Shown here in pieces: positions 7,204 to 13,158 of a stretch of 13,158 nucleotides of DNA (positions within the stretch are counted from its first letter, which is position 1; every line of letters begins with the position of its first letter). Both the position numbers and the translations under genes were made by a program. The notes under the pieces were generated by a model. It saw only the letters and a list, made by a program, of their open reading frames with translations. It was not told the origin of the DNA and did no database searches. Source of the stretch: Lautropia sp. (GTDB lineage Bacteria > Pseudomonadota > Gammaproteobacteria > Burkholderiales > Burkholderiaceae_E); contig JACCRJ010000555.1 in the NCBI GenBank assembly GCA_013813615.1, forward strand, positions 1-13,158, read 5' to 3'.

Positions 7204-7830
7204 ATGGTGCCCTCCCCAGCCGACACCCAGCCCCGCACGAAGACCCACCTTCGGCGCTCGGCGGCGCCGGTTGCAAGCGGCGTTGCGGGCGGCGTTGCGG
7301 GCGGTGTGGGGGGCGGGGCCGGCGGTGAGGCCGCTACGACCGTCCCCGCCGACACGACGAATCCGGATCCACGGATGGTTTTCGGCAGGACACTTGCCGG
7401 CAGCGAAGCCATCCGCCAGCGGCATCCGCAGGTGTCCCTGCCGGCACGCCGCCTGTTGATGCTCTTCGACGGCCGGCGTTCGCTGTCTCAGCTGCCCAGC
7501 GTCGTCAGGCCGAACGACGTCCCGACCCTGCTGCGCGAGCTCGAAGCGAACGGGATGATCACCCTGACCGGGATGGTCCTGCACGACGACCCGGCCACCG
7601 GCATCCACCCCGACACCAAGATGACGCAGGTCAAGCGGGCGCTGGCGGGCGTCTTCGAGAAGGAACTCGGCCCCCAGGCGAGCGTGCTGGAGGCGAGGGT
7701 GCAGGATTGCGTCAGCCTGGTGGTCCTGCGCAACGTGCTGCGCGAGGTGATCACCCTGGTGTCGCAGCGCAAGGGTCCTGAAGCTGCCGACCGCATCGCC
7801 GCTCTCGTGAAGAAGCACGGGCCGTTCTGA
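7204..7830 (+). CDS. Uncharacterised protein with Gly-rich N terminus and a predicted winged-helix-like segment
   Basis: A protein of 208 residues that I cannot name. Residues 1-57 are low complexity, including GVAGGVAGGVGGGAGG made by a 12-nt repeat. From about residue 58 the sequence looks folded: RTLAGSEAIRQRHPQVSLPARRLLMLFDGRRSLSQL, then DVPTLLRELEANGMITL. This 'LL.L.DGRRSL..L ... L..L...G.I' pattern is like a winged-helix module found in several regulatory proteins, which is inference. The last 80 residues are helical by appearance (ELGPQASVLEARVQDCVSL ... AADRIAALVKKHGPF). An ATG at 7375 (Met58) could be the true start and would exclude the repeat. It follows the hydrolase after 24 bases, same strand, so probably co-transcribed. 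A regulatory or scaffold role is possible but unproven. Confidence 0.7.
   Translation: MVPSPADTQPRTKTHLRRSAAPVASGVAGGVAGGVGGGAGGEAATTVPADTTNPDPRMVFGRTLAGSEAIRQRHPQVSLPARRLLMLFDGRRSLSQLPSVVRPNDVPTLLRELEANGMITLTGMVLHDDPATGIHPDTKMTQVKRALAGVFEKELGPQASVLEARVQDCVSLVVLRNVLREVITLVSQRKGPEAADRIAALVKKHGPF
7279..7314 (+). repeat. 12-nt in-frame tandem repeat encoding a Gly/Val/Ala tract
   Basis: Two perfect copies of GGCGTTGCGGGC (7279-7290, 7291-7302) and a degenerate third (7303-7314). They encode GVAG-GVAG-GVGG in the N-terminal part of the unnamed protein. Confidence 0.85.
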
Positions 7831-7949
7831 CGGCCACGTCGATTCGCGAACGCTGCGGCCGCGCCGGCGTGTCCGATGCGCCGCTGGTCAGCTGCCGTTG
7901 CCCAGGGGCCGTTTCGATGCCGCAACACTGCGGATTGCCGAATGCCGGG

Positions 7950-7958
7950 TGGCATAAT
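7950..7958 (+). promoter_or_regulatory. Candidate extended -10 promoter for the dacC-dat-ybeD-lipB-lipA operon
   Basis: TGGCATAAT matches an extended -10 element (TGn followed by CATAAT, one mismatch to TATAAT). It lies 39 bases before the chosen dacC ATG, in the 167-base gap after the previous gene. A TTGCCG at 7935-7940 is only 12 bases upstream, too close for a normal -35, which fits an extended -10 promoter. Transcription would start near 7965, leaving a leader of about 33 bases with GAGGG at 7981-7985. Confidence 0.45.
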
Positions 7959-7997
7959 GCCCACGACTCGCATCACCCCCGAGGGTCAAGCACGCCC

Positions 7998-9287
7998 ATG
8001 AGTACATCCTTCTCCGGCTACCGCACTGTCTGCGGTGCCGCACCCGGTTCCCCGGCCGCTCTTTCCGCTCTTTCCGCTCCTTCCCCGGCCGCTTCCTGCC
8101 GCCCGTCCTGGTTGCGTCGGCTCGTCGGCCGGCTGAGGTCGATGGCGGCAGCGCCGGTGACGGCGGCAATCGTGGTCGCAAGCGCGGTCGCGCCGGCCCA
8201 GGCCCAGGTCCCGCCGCCGGAGATCGCCGCGCGGTCCTGGGTGCTGGTGGACATGACCACCCACACCGTGCTTTACAGCCAGCTGCCGGACGAGCGGGTC
8301 GAGCCCGCCTCGCTCACGAAACTGATGACGGCCTACGTGGTGTTCAAAGGGCTCAAGGAGAAGCGGCTCGACATGGCGCATCGCCCGCCGGTCTCGACCG
8401 TGGCGTACAAGGCGATCGGCTCGCGGATGTTCCTGGAGCCCAAGACCCCGGCGACGGTGGAGGAGTTGCTCAACGGGCTCATCGTCCAGTCCGGCAACGA
8501 CGCCGCCATCGTCCTCGCAGAGATGGTCGGCGGCTCCGAGACGCAGTTCGCCGAAATCATGAATACAGAGGCCAAGCGCCTCGGCATGAATAACAGCCGA
8601 TTCGTGAATGCATCGGGGCTGCCGCATCCGGATCATTATTCCACCGCCCGCGACCTGGCCGTCCTGGCGATGCGACTGATCGAGGACCATCCCGACTACT
8701 ACCGCATGTACTCGCAAAAGGACTACACCTACAACAAGATCCGGCAGCCGAACCGCAACCGGCTGCTGTTCACCGACCCCACGGTGGACGGTTTCAAGAC
8801 CGGGCACACCGACGCTGCCGGCTACTGCCTGATCTCGTCGGCGAAGCGCGAACAGCCGGGAAGCGGCTTCTCGCGCCGGCTCCTGACGGTACTGATGGGC
8901 GCGTCTTCGGAAAGCAGTCGCGCGGTCGAGTCGCAGAAGCTGTTGAATTATGGATTCCAGAATTTCGACGCAGTGCAGTTGTACAAGAAGGGCGACCAGG
9001 TCGGCAGCTATCAGGTCTGGAAGGGCCAGGTGCCGGAGGTGAAGGCGGGCTTCGCCGACGACGTGATGGTGACGGTACCGAAGACGCAGGTGACGGCGGT
9101 CAAGGGCGAAATCGAGCGGATGGAGCCCCTGGTGGCGCCCATCACCGCCGGCGACAAGATCGGCACGCTGCGGGTGCGCCTGGCCAACAACGTGCTGACC
9201 GAGCTGCCGGTGGTAGCCCTGCAGGCGGTGCCACCCGCAGGCTGGTTCGGCCGCGCCTGGGATACGATGAGGCTGTGGATCAAATAG
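7998..9287 (+). CDS. dacC: D-alanyl-D-alanine carboxypeptidase (PBP5/6 family, DacC-like)
   Basis: Low-molecular-weight penicillin-binding protein that trims the terminal D-Ala from peptidoglycan pentapeptides in the periplasm. It has 429 residues from the ATG at 7998. An unusually long N-terminal region with an Ala-Leu-Ser repeat precedes a signal peptide whose hydrophobic core is about residues 49-65 and whose likely cleavage follows AQA at 67-69. If Met49 were the start, the signal would be short and lack its Arg-rich n-region, so 7998 is preferred. Active-site motifs are SLTK (Ser105, Lys108), SGN (165-167) and KTG (267-269). A PBP5-type C-terminal beta domain follows, and the end WFGRAWDTMRLWIK looks like the amphipathic helix that anchors such enzymes to the inner membrane. 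First gene of a five-gene operon; dat begins 13 bases after its stop. Confidence 0.93.
   Translation: MSTSFSGYRTVCGAAPGSPAALSALSAPSPAASCRPSWLRRLVGRLRSMAAAPVTAAIVVASAVAPAQAQVPPPEIAARSWVLVDMTTHTVLYSQLPDERVEPASLTKLMTAYVVFKGLKEKRLDMAHRPPVSTVAYKAIGSRMFLEPKTPATVEELLNGLIVQSGNDAAIVLAEMVGGSETQFAEIMNTEAKRLGMNNSRFVNASGLPHPDHYSTARDLAVLAMRLIEDHPDYYRMYSQKDYTYNKIRQPNRNRLLFTDPTVDGFKTGHTDAAGYCLISSAKREQPGSGFSRRLLTVLMGASSESSRAVESQKLLNYGFQNFDAVQLYKKGDQVGSYQVWKGQVPEVKAGFADDVMVTVPKTQVTAVKGEIERMEPLVAPITAGDKIGTLRVRLANNVLTELPVVALQAVPPAGWFGRAWDTMRLWIK
8058..8084 (+). repeat. 9-nt tandem repeat in the dacC 5' region
   Basis: Three head-to-tail copies of GCTCTTTCC (8058-8066, 8067-8075, and GCTCCTTCC at 8076-8084 with one change). 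They encode ALS-ALS-APS in the extension before the signal peptide. Confidence 0.85.
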
Positions 9288-9300
9288 GCGGACTGCGGTG

Positions 9301-10227
9301 ATGACCGGGCAGGGCCAGGCCGGGCCGGACGCTGCGGCGCGACCCGGCACTGCGAAGCCGCCGGAGCAGACCGTCTATCTGAACGGCGAGTTCATGCCGC
9401 TGTCCGAAGCCCGCGTTCCGGTGCTCGACCGCGGCTTCGTCTTCGGTGACGGCGTCTATGAAGTCGTCCCCGTCTACCGGGGCGTGCCGTTCCGCTGGAG
9501 CCAGCACCTCTCGCGCCTCGCGCGCAGCCTCGCCAAGGTCCGCATCGACAACCCTCTGGATGATGCCGGGTGGACCGGGTTGGTGGCCGAACTGCTGAGT
9601 CGCCACCCCTGGCAGGACCAGTTCGTCTATCTTCAGGTCACCCGCGGCGTCGCGCGGCGCGACCACCTGTTCCCCGCCGACGTGCAGCCGACGGTGTTCG
9701 CGATGTCGAACGAATTCAAGCCGGTGTTGCGCCAGGCGATCGAGCAGGGCATCGCCGCGGTGAGCCTGCCGGATGAGCGATGGCTGCACTGCGACATCAA
9801 GTCCATCTCGCTGCTGGGCAACGTCCTCGCGCGCCAGGCGGCGGCGGATGCCGGCGCGATGGAATGCCTCCTGTTTCGCGACGGCTACCTGACCGAAGGA
9901 TCCGCGAGCAACATCTGGGTGGTGAAGGACGGGCGCCTGCTGGCGCCGCCGCGCGATGCGCTGATCCTGGAAGGCATCCGCTATGGGCTGCTCGAGGAGC
10001 TTGCCGGGTCGCGCGGCGTGCCCTTCGATATCCGCCGGATCAGCCGCGACGAAGTCATGGGCGCCGATGAACTGATGGCGACCTCCGCCACCAAGGAGAT
10101 CCTGCCGATCACGCTTCTGGACGGCCGAGCGGTCGGCGACGGTCCCGGGCCGATCTACCGCAAGCTGTTCGACGCCTACCAGGACGCAAAGGTCGCGTCC
10201 GCGGCAAAGGGATGGGTGCGCCCCTGA
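9301..10227 (+). CDS. dat: D-amino-acid aminotransferase (class IV PLP enzyme)
   Basis: Pyridoxal-phosphate enzyme predicted to interconvert D-alanine and D-glutamate with their 2-oxo acids, feeding cell-wall D-amino acids. It has 308 residues from the ATG at 9301; a GTG directly before it at 9298 is a possible start. Fold-type IV signatures are VYLNGEFMPLSEARVPVLDRG (25-45) with FGDGVYE (48-54), the Schiff-base lysine Lys167 in CDIKSISLLGN, and the cofactor-contacting Glu199 in LTEGSASNIW. ATSATKEILPIT near the end is the phosphate/substrate loop. The first 22 residues are a poorly conserved extension. It lies between dacC and ybeD in the same operon. Class IV also contains branched-chain aminotransferases and aminodeoxychorismate lyase; the neighbours and the 'DIKS' lysine context favour the D-amino-acid enzyme. 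Confidence 0.88.
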   Translation: MTGQGQAGPDAAARPGTAKPPEQTVYLNGEFMPLSEARVPVLDRGFVFGDGVYEVVPVYRGVPFRWSQHLSRLARSLAKVRIDNPLDDAGWTGLVAELLSRHPWQDQFVYLQVTRGVARRDHLFPADVQPTVFAMSNEFKPVLRQAIEQGIAAVSLPDERWLHCDIKSISLLGNVLARQAAADAGAMECLLFRDGYLTEGSASNIWVVKDGRLLAPPRDALILEGIRYGLLEELAGSRGVPFDIRRISRDEVMGADELMATSATKEILPITLLDGRAVGDGPGPIYRKLFDAYQDAKVASAAKGWVRP

Positions 10228-10261
10228 AGGCGCTTGCCCTGGGCCAGCGGCGGCAGAACGC

Positions 10262-10558
10262 ATGAGCAGCCAGGCCTCACCTCCCTCTGGCGCCGCCAGC
10301 GTGCCTGAAGTGATGCAGTTCCCGATGGACTTCCCGATCAAGATCATGGGCAAGCGGGTCGACAGCTTCGCCGACGAGATCGTTGCCGTGGTCCGGTCGC
10401 ATGCTCCGGAATTCGATCCGGCGACGCTGGAGATGCGCGCGTCGCGCAACGGCAACTACCTCTCGGTGACAGCTACCATACGCGCCGAGTCGCGGCCACA
10501 GCTTGACGCCCTGTACCAGGAACTGAGCAGCCATCCGCTGGTGACGCTGGTCTTGTAG
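10262..10558 (+). CDS. ybeD: YbeD/DUF493 (UPF0250) family protein
   Basis: Small conserved protein of 98 residues, commonly encoded just before lipB in proteobacteria. Visible family features are MQFPMDFPIKIMGKR (19-33), SRNGNYLSVTATIRAESRPQ (62-81) and the terminal LYQELSSHPLVTLVL. The fold is ACT-like (ferredoxin-like), and the family is suspected, not proven, to have a regulatory part in lipoate metabolism. About 18 N-terminal residues are longer and less conserved than in the 87-residue E. coli protein. It begins 34 bases after dat and ends 10 bases before lipB. Confidence 0.9.
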   Translation: MSSQASPPSGAASVPEVMQFPMDFPIKIMGKRVDSFADEIVAVVRSHAPEFDPATLEMRASRNGNYLSVTATIRAESRPQLDALYQELSSHPLVTLVL

Positions 10559-10568
10559 CGCGCGCCGG

Positions 10569-11225
10569 ATGATCGTCATTCGCCGCCTCGGCCTCACTGC
10601 ATACCCGCAGGCGCTCGAGCAGATGCGCGCGCATGTCGCTGCCCGCGCCGGTAACCGCGCCACAGCCGCCGACGAGCTGTGGCTGACCGAACATGAGCCG
10701 GTCTTCACGCTCGGATTCGCCAGCCGGCCGGAGCATCTGCTCGATCCCGGCGTCATTCCGGTGGTTGGCACCGAGCGAGGCGGGCAGGTCACCTATCACG
10801 GGCCGGGGCAGGCGGTGGCCTACCTGCTGCTGGACCTGCGGCGGCGCAAGCTGGGCGTACGAGAACTGGTGTGCCGGCTGGAGCGCGGCATCATCGACTG
10901 CCTCGCGGGCTACCGGCTCACCGGGCTGCGCAAAGCCGGCGCGCCTGGAATCTACGTCCACCCGCGCATCGTCGACACCGCTTCGCTCGCCAAGATCGCG
11001 TCGATCGGGCTGAAGGTGTCAGGCGGGCTGACGTGGCATGGCGTTGCCGTGAACGGTTGCATGGACCTGCACCCCTTCGACCGGATCGACCCCTGCGGCC
11101 TCCCTGGTCTGCGGATGACGGACATCTGCACCGAAGCGTGCACTGACTTTCCTGCTGCTGCCCAGGTCACGAGCGACCTGGCCGACCGGCTTGGCGCTGC
11201 CCTGGTGGCCGCGATTGACGGATAA
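10569..11225 (+). CDS. lipB: Lipoyl(octanoyl) transferase LipB
   Basis: Transfers octanoyl from acyl carrier protein to the lipoyl-domain lysine of 2-oxoacid dehydrogenases and the glycine cleavage H protein, the first step of de novo lipoylation in the cytosol. It has 218 residues, the usual size. Signature elements are [14 protein letters not shown] (37-50), the family motif [12 protein letters not shown] (70-81), Lys142 in KIASIGLKV (the conserved catalytic lysine) and Cys176 in DPCGLPGL (the acyl-thioester cysteine). HG at 157-158 is also conserved. It is seven bases upstream of lipA and in the same operon, which fits their consecutive reactions. No strong Shine-Dalgarno is visible, so coupling to ybeD translation is likely. 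Confidence 0.96.
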   Translation: MIVIRRLGLTAYPQALEQMRAHVAARAGNRATAADELWLTEHEPVFTLGFASRPEHLLDPGVIPVVGTERGGQVTYHGPGQAVAYLLLDLRRRKLGVRELVCRLERGIIDCLAGYRLTGLRKAGAPGIYVHPRIVDTASLAKIASIGLKVSGGLTWHGVAVNGCMDLHPFDRIDPCGLPGLRMTDICTEACTDFPAAAQVTSDLADRLGAALVAAIDG

Positions 11226-11232
11226 TCCTGCG

Positions 11233-12243
11233 ATGGACATCTCCGACACCAGCAACGCCAGTGCCCTTCCACCGGCGGCTTACCCCGATCCACGGATCAA
11301 GCAGAAGGGCCAGGGCAAGACAGCCAGGATTCCGATCAAGATCGTGCCGATCAAGGAACTTCTTCGCAAGCCCGACTGGATCCGCTCGAAGCCGCCGCTC
11401 ATCTCCAGCCGCTTCTACGAGATCAAGAGGATCCTGCGGGAGCAGAATCTGCACACCGTCTGCGAGGAAGCTGCCTGCCCGAACATCGGCGAGTGCTTCG
11501 GCAAGGGCACCGCCACCTTCATGATCATGGGCGACAAGTGCACCCGCCGGTGCCCGTTCTGCGACGTCGGGCACGGCAGGCCCGATCCGCTGGATGCGGA
11601 CGAGCCGCTGAACCTCGCACGAACGATCGCCGCGTTGCGGTTGAACTACGTCGTCATCACGTCGGTGGACCGGGACGACCTGCGCGACGGCGGCGCGGAG
11701 CACTTCGTCGACTGCATCCGCAGGACCCGCGAAATCAGCCCCGGCACCCGGATCGAGGTGCTGGTCCCGGACTTTCGCGGACGCATCGACCGCGCCCTGC
11801 AGATCCTGGAAACAGCGCCGCCGGACGTGATGAACCACAACCTGGAAACGGTGCCGCGGCTGTACCGGGAGGCGCGGCCGGGGTCGGATTACCAGCATTC
11901 TCTCAAGCTGCTCGCGGACTTCAAGGAGCGGGTACCGGGCGTCCCGACCAAGTCCGGCCTGATGGTGGGTCTGGGCGAGACCGACGAAGAAATCGTCCAG
12001 GTGATGCGCGACATGCGCGCTCACGACATCGACCGCCTGACGATCGGTCAGTATCTTTCGCCTTCCCAACATCATCTCCCTGTAAAACGATATCTTTCAC
12101 CGGAAAGCTTCGAGCGCTTCGAAGCGCTCGCCTATCAACTCGGCTTCGAACATGCTGCGGTCGGCGCGATGGTTCGCTCTTCTTATCATGCCGATGAACA
12201 GGCGCATGCTGCAGAGCAGCGAACTGCCGCACGGTCCGCCTGA
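11233..12243 (+). CDS. lipA: Lipoyl synthase LipA (radical SAM)
   Basis: Inserts two sulfur atoms at C6 and C8 of the protein-bound octanoyl chain, completing lipoate on the product of LipB. It has 336 residues from the ATG at 11233. Earlier in-frame ATGs overlap lipB and are less likely. The auxiliary sacrificial cluster motif C-x4-C-x5-C is Cys77, Cys82, Cys88. The radical SAM motif C-x3-C-x2-C is Cys103, Cys107, Cys110 (CTRRCPFC). The terminal RSSYHAD carries the conserved serine ligand (about Ser317). [16 protein letters not shown] and [14 protein letters not shown] are typical family blocks. Roughly the last 70 codons contain an AT-rich patch with codons unusual for this genome (GTA, AAA, CGA, TAT, CTT, TCA) and a 20-bp palindrome, although the protein stays normal. 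Last gene of the operon. Confidence 0.97.
   Translation: MDISDTSNASALPPAAYPDPRIKQKGQGKTARIPIKIVPIKELLRKPDWIRSKPPLISSRFYEIKRILREQNLHTVCEEAACPNIGECFGKGTATFMIMGDKCTRRCPFCDVGHGRPDPLDADEPLNLARTIAALRLNYVVITSVDRDDLRDGGAEHFVDCIRRTREISPGTRIEVLVPDFRGRIDRALQILETAPPDVMNHNLETVPRLYREARPGSDYQHSLKLLADFKERVPGVPTKSGLMVGLGETDEEIVQVMRDMRAHDIDRLTIGQYLSPSQHHLPVKRYLSPESFERFEALAYQLGFEHAAVGAMVRSSYHADEQAHAAEQRTAARSA
12111..12130. repeat. 20-bp perfect palindrome inside lipA
   Basis: CGAGCGCTTC is followed directly by its reverse complement GAAGCGCTCG, with no spacer. It encodes part of SFERFEALA in LipA. Symmetry stops beyond these 20 bases. With no loop it would form a cruciform or a protein-binding site rather than a stable RNA hairpin. 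Confidence 0.9.
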
Positions 12244-12257
12244 GCGGGCTCCACTTT

Positions 12258-12291
12258 TTGCTTCGATGAACATCTTGCTTCGATGAACACT
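12258..12291. repeat. 17-nt tandem direct repeat between lipA and the csbD-like gene
   Basis: TTGCTTCGATGAACA occurs at 12258-12272 and 12275-12289, giving a period of 17; the two bases after each copy differ (TC versus CT). The repeat starts 15 bases after the lipA stop, in a 162-base spacer that otherwise shows no gene, clear promoter or terminator. It may be a duplication scar or a pair of binding sites. Confidence 0.85.
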
Positions 12292-12394
12292 CGGGCTCGG
12301 CCCGGCATGGGCATGGCCCTTGCGCATCTTTCTGTGCATGCGGGCGCCTCCGATGCGATACCCGCACCGGCGCAGCCCGTCTGCATCACAGCTG

Positions 12395-12400
12395 AAGGAG
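12395..12400 (+). promoter_or_regulatory. Strong Shine-Dalgarno that sets the csbD-like start
   Basis: AAGGAG lies five bases before the ATG at 12406. This is the best ribosome site in the window and rules in favour of the short 59-residue protein over an in-frame ATG at 12283, which has no such site. Confidence 0.8.
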
Positions 12401-12405
12401 AAGCC

Positions 12406-12585
12406 ATGAACAAGGATCAGGTCAAAGGTTCCATCAAGGATGCCGCCGGCAAAGTCCAGGAGAAAGTCGGCCAGACCACCGGCAATCGGGACCAGGAGGC
12501 GAAAGGGCTGGGCAAGCAGGTCGAAGGCAAGACCCAGAAGACGGTCGGCGATGTGAAAGACGCGGTCGGCAACGTCCGGAAGTAA
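12406..12585 (+). CDS. CsbD-family small stress protein
   Basis: A protein of 59 residues starting MNKDQVKGSIKDAAGKVQEK, followed by a GQTTGNRDQEAKGLGKQ turn and a VKDAVGNVRK end. It is rich in Lys, Gly, Gln and Asp, strongly hydrophilic and helix-prone. This is the standard CsbD pattern (E. coli YjbJ-like), with an internal near-repeat of the K(D/Q)..G.V motif. CsbD proteins are abundant in stress or stationary phase in several bacteria, but their biochemical role is unknown. It has its own strong ribosome site and probably its own promoter, since lipA ends 162 bases upstream. It converges on the AraC-type gene. Confidence 0.92.
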   Translation: MNKDQVKGSIKDAAGKVQEKVGQTTGNRDQEAKGLGKQVEGKTQKTVGDVKDAVGNVRK

Positions 12586-12590
12586 CCACT

Positions 12591-12616
12591 CGGCAGCACC
12601 CGCTCAGGCGCTGCCG
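12591..12616. terminator. Candidate bidirectional hairpin between convergent csbD-like and AraC-type genes
   Basis: CGGCAGC (12591-12597) pairs with GCTGCCG (12610-12616) around a 12-base loop, starting five bases after the csbD-like stop and overlapping the last codons of the minus-strand regulator. There is no T-tract on either side, so it is at best a weak intrinsic terminator. Confidence 0.3.
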
Positions 12617-13158
12617 GCAATCCCGGTCGCGTCGCCGCGCTGGCGCTCCTCCAGGCACCGGCGCGGCGATGTGCCGAGCATCTTTCGAAACATAGCCGTA
12701 AATGCGCTGGGGCTTCTATATCCCAGCGACAGGGCCACCGAGGTGACCGACTCGCCGGCGACCAGCCGTTGCAAGGCCGCTAGAATCCGCGCCGTCTGGC
12801 GCCACTTTGCGAACCCCATCCCCGTCTGCAACCGGAACAGCCGCGTCACCGAGCGTGCACTGATGCCGACCCGTGCAGCATAGAAATCCCGCGGCGCATC
12901 CGCTGAAAGATCGTCGCAGACCAGCCGGCAGAGCTTGAGCAGCCGGCGGTCGCTCGGCATCGGCAGATGAAACGGCAGGCTCGGCAGGGTGGCGATCTCG
13001 GCGAGGATGAGCGCCATGACGGCACCACCCGGACCTCCTTCGTCGTAGAGCGGCGGCAGGTGGGTAGCCCGCACCACCAGTTCGCGCAGGAGCGGACTGA
13101 TGGCCAGCACTCGGCATTTACCAGGTAAGTCGGCGCTCGCATCCGGTCGGATGTAGAG
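12604..13158 (-). CDS. AraC-family transcriptional regulator, N terminus cut by the window edge
   Basis: The C-terminal 185 residues of a transcription factor. The frame stays open to the last base (LYIRPDASADLPGKCRVLAISP...), so the in-frame GTG at 13110 is not the real start and the gene continues beyond the window. The visible part begins in the end of a cupin-type sensor domain (CRVLAISPLLRELVVRATHL) followed by a linker. The AraC DNA-binding domain has two helix-turn-helix units: FYAARVGISARSVTRLFRLQ and, after GESVTSVALSLGYRSPSAFT, the conserved second unit ending MFRKMLGTSPRRC. The signature G(Y/F)-S-SAF-(R/A)-FR-(x)-G-SP-R is clear. Inducer and targets are unknown. It converges on the csbD-like gene with only 18 bases between stop codons. 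Confidence 0.9.
   Translation of the reverse strand, partial: LYIRPDASADLPGKCRVLAISPLLRELVVRATHLPPLYDEGGPGGAVMALILAEIATLPSLPFHLPMPSDRRLLKLCRLVCDDLSADAPRDFYAARVGISARSVTRLFRLQTGMGFAKWRQTARILAALQRLVAGESVTSVALSLGYRSPSAFTAMFRKMLGTSPRRCLEERQRGDATGIAGSA

Noticed and set aside
7935..7940. TTGCCG as a -35 element for the dacC promoter
   Set aside because: Only 12 bases from the CATAAT -10, outside the workable spacing; an extended -10 explains the site better.
7986..10455. Two long minus-strand frames (7986-9350 and 9280-10455) opposite dacC and dat
   Set aside because: Arg/His/Gly-rich translations without family motifs, fully covered by well-supported genes.
12283..12405. N-terminal extension of the csbD-like frame from an ATG at 12283
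   Set aside because: CsbD proteins are about 60-70 residues, and the strong AAGGAG lies before the ATG at 12406; the extension overlaps the 17-nt repeat.
13110..13110. Start of the AraC-type gene at an in-frame GTG
   Set aside because: The frame continues open to the window edge with family-like sequence (CRVLAISPLL), so the gene is cut, not short.

Overview
The window is high-GC DNA (by eye about two thirds G+C), densely packed with genes. It most resembles a betaproteobacterium of the order Burkholderiales. Two things point there: a Bug-family (TctC-like) periplasmic binding protein, a family greatly expanded in that group, and the run dacC, dat, ybeD, lipB, lipA, an order I know from Burkholderiales chromosomes. 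No tRNA, rRNA, CRISPR array, insertion sequence or phage gene was seen. Both ends cut through a gene, and no gene-free stretch reaches 300 bases.

Left part (1-3961, plus strand): a catabolic-looking operon. It holds the 3' part of a Bug solute-binding protein, an acylating (CoA-dependent) aldehyde dehydrogenase and an AMP-forming acyl-CoA ligase. Ligase plus acylating dehydrogenase can interconvert a carboxylic acid and its aldehyde through the acyl-CoA. The pair looks like SauT/SauS of sulfoacetate degradation, but the substrate cannot be fixed from sequence alone. The ligase ends head-on against birA, and their stop codons overlap.

Middle part (3958-7830): birA (biotin protein ligase without a DNA-binding domain) on the minus strand. 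Diverging from it are a long VanZ-type membrane protein, a thioredoxin-like [2Fe-2S] ferredoxin, an alpha/beta hydrolase and an unnamed conserved-looking protein. The hydrolase and the unnamed protein both carry Gly/Ala-rich low-complexity segments near the N terminus.

Right-centre (about 7950-12243): an extended -10 promoter precedes a tight operon of dacC (D,D-carboxypeptidase), dat (D-amino-acid aminotransferase), ybeD (DUF493), lipB and lipA. It joins peptidoglycan and D-amino-acid metabolism to de novo lipoate attachment: LipB moves octanoyl from ACP to the target domain, and LipA inserts the sulfurs.

Right end (12244-13158): an AT-richer patch covers the end of lipA and contains a 20-bp perfect palindrome, followed by a 17-nt tandem repeat. 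After it come a small CsbD-family stress protein with a textbook ribosome binding site and a converging AraC-family regulator that runs off the window. I found no clearly new biological system. The best leads are the substrate of the Bug/dehydrogenase/ligase operon, the unnamed protein at 7204-7830, and the lipA 3' patch.
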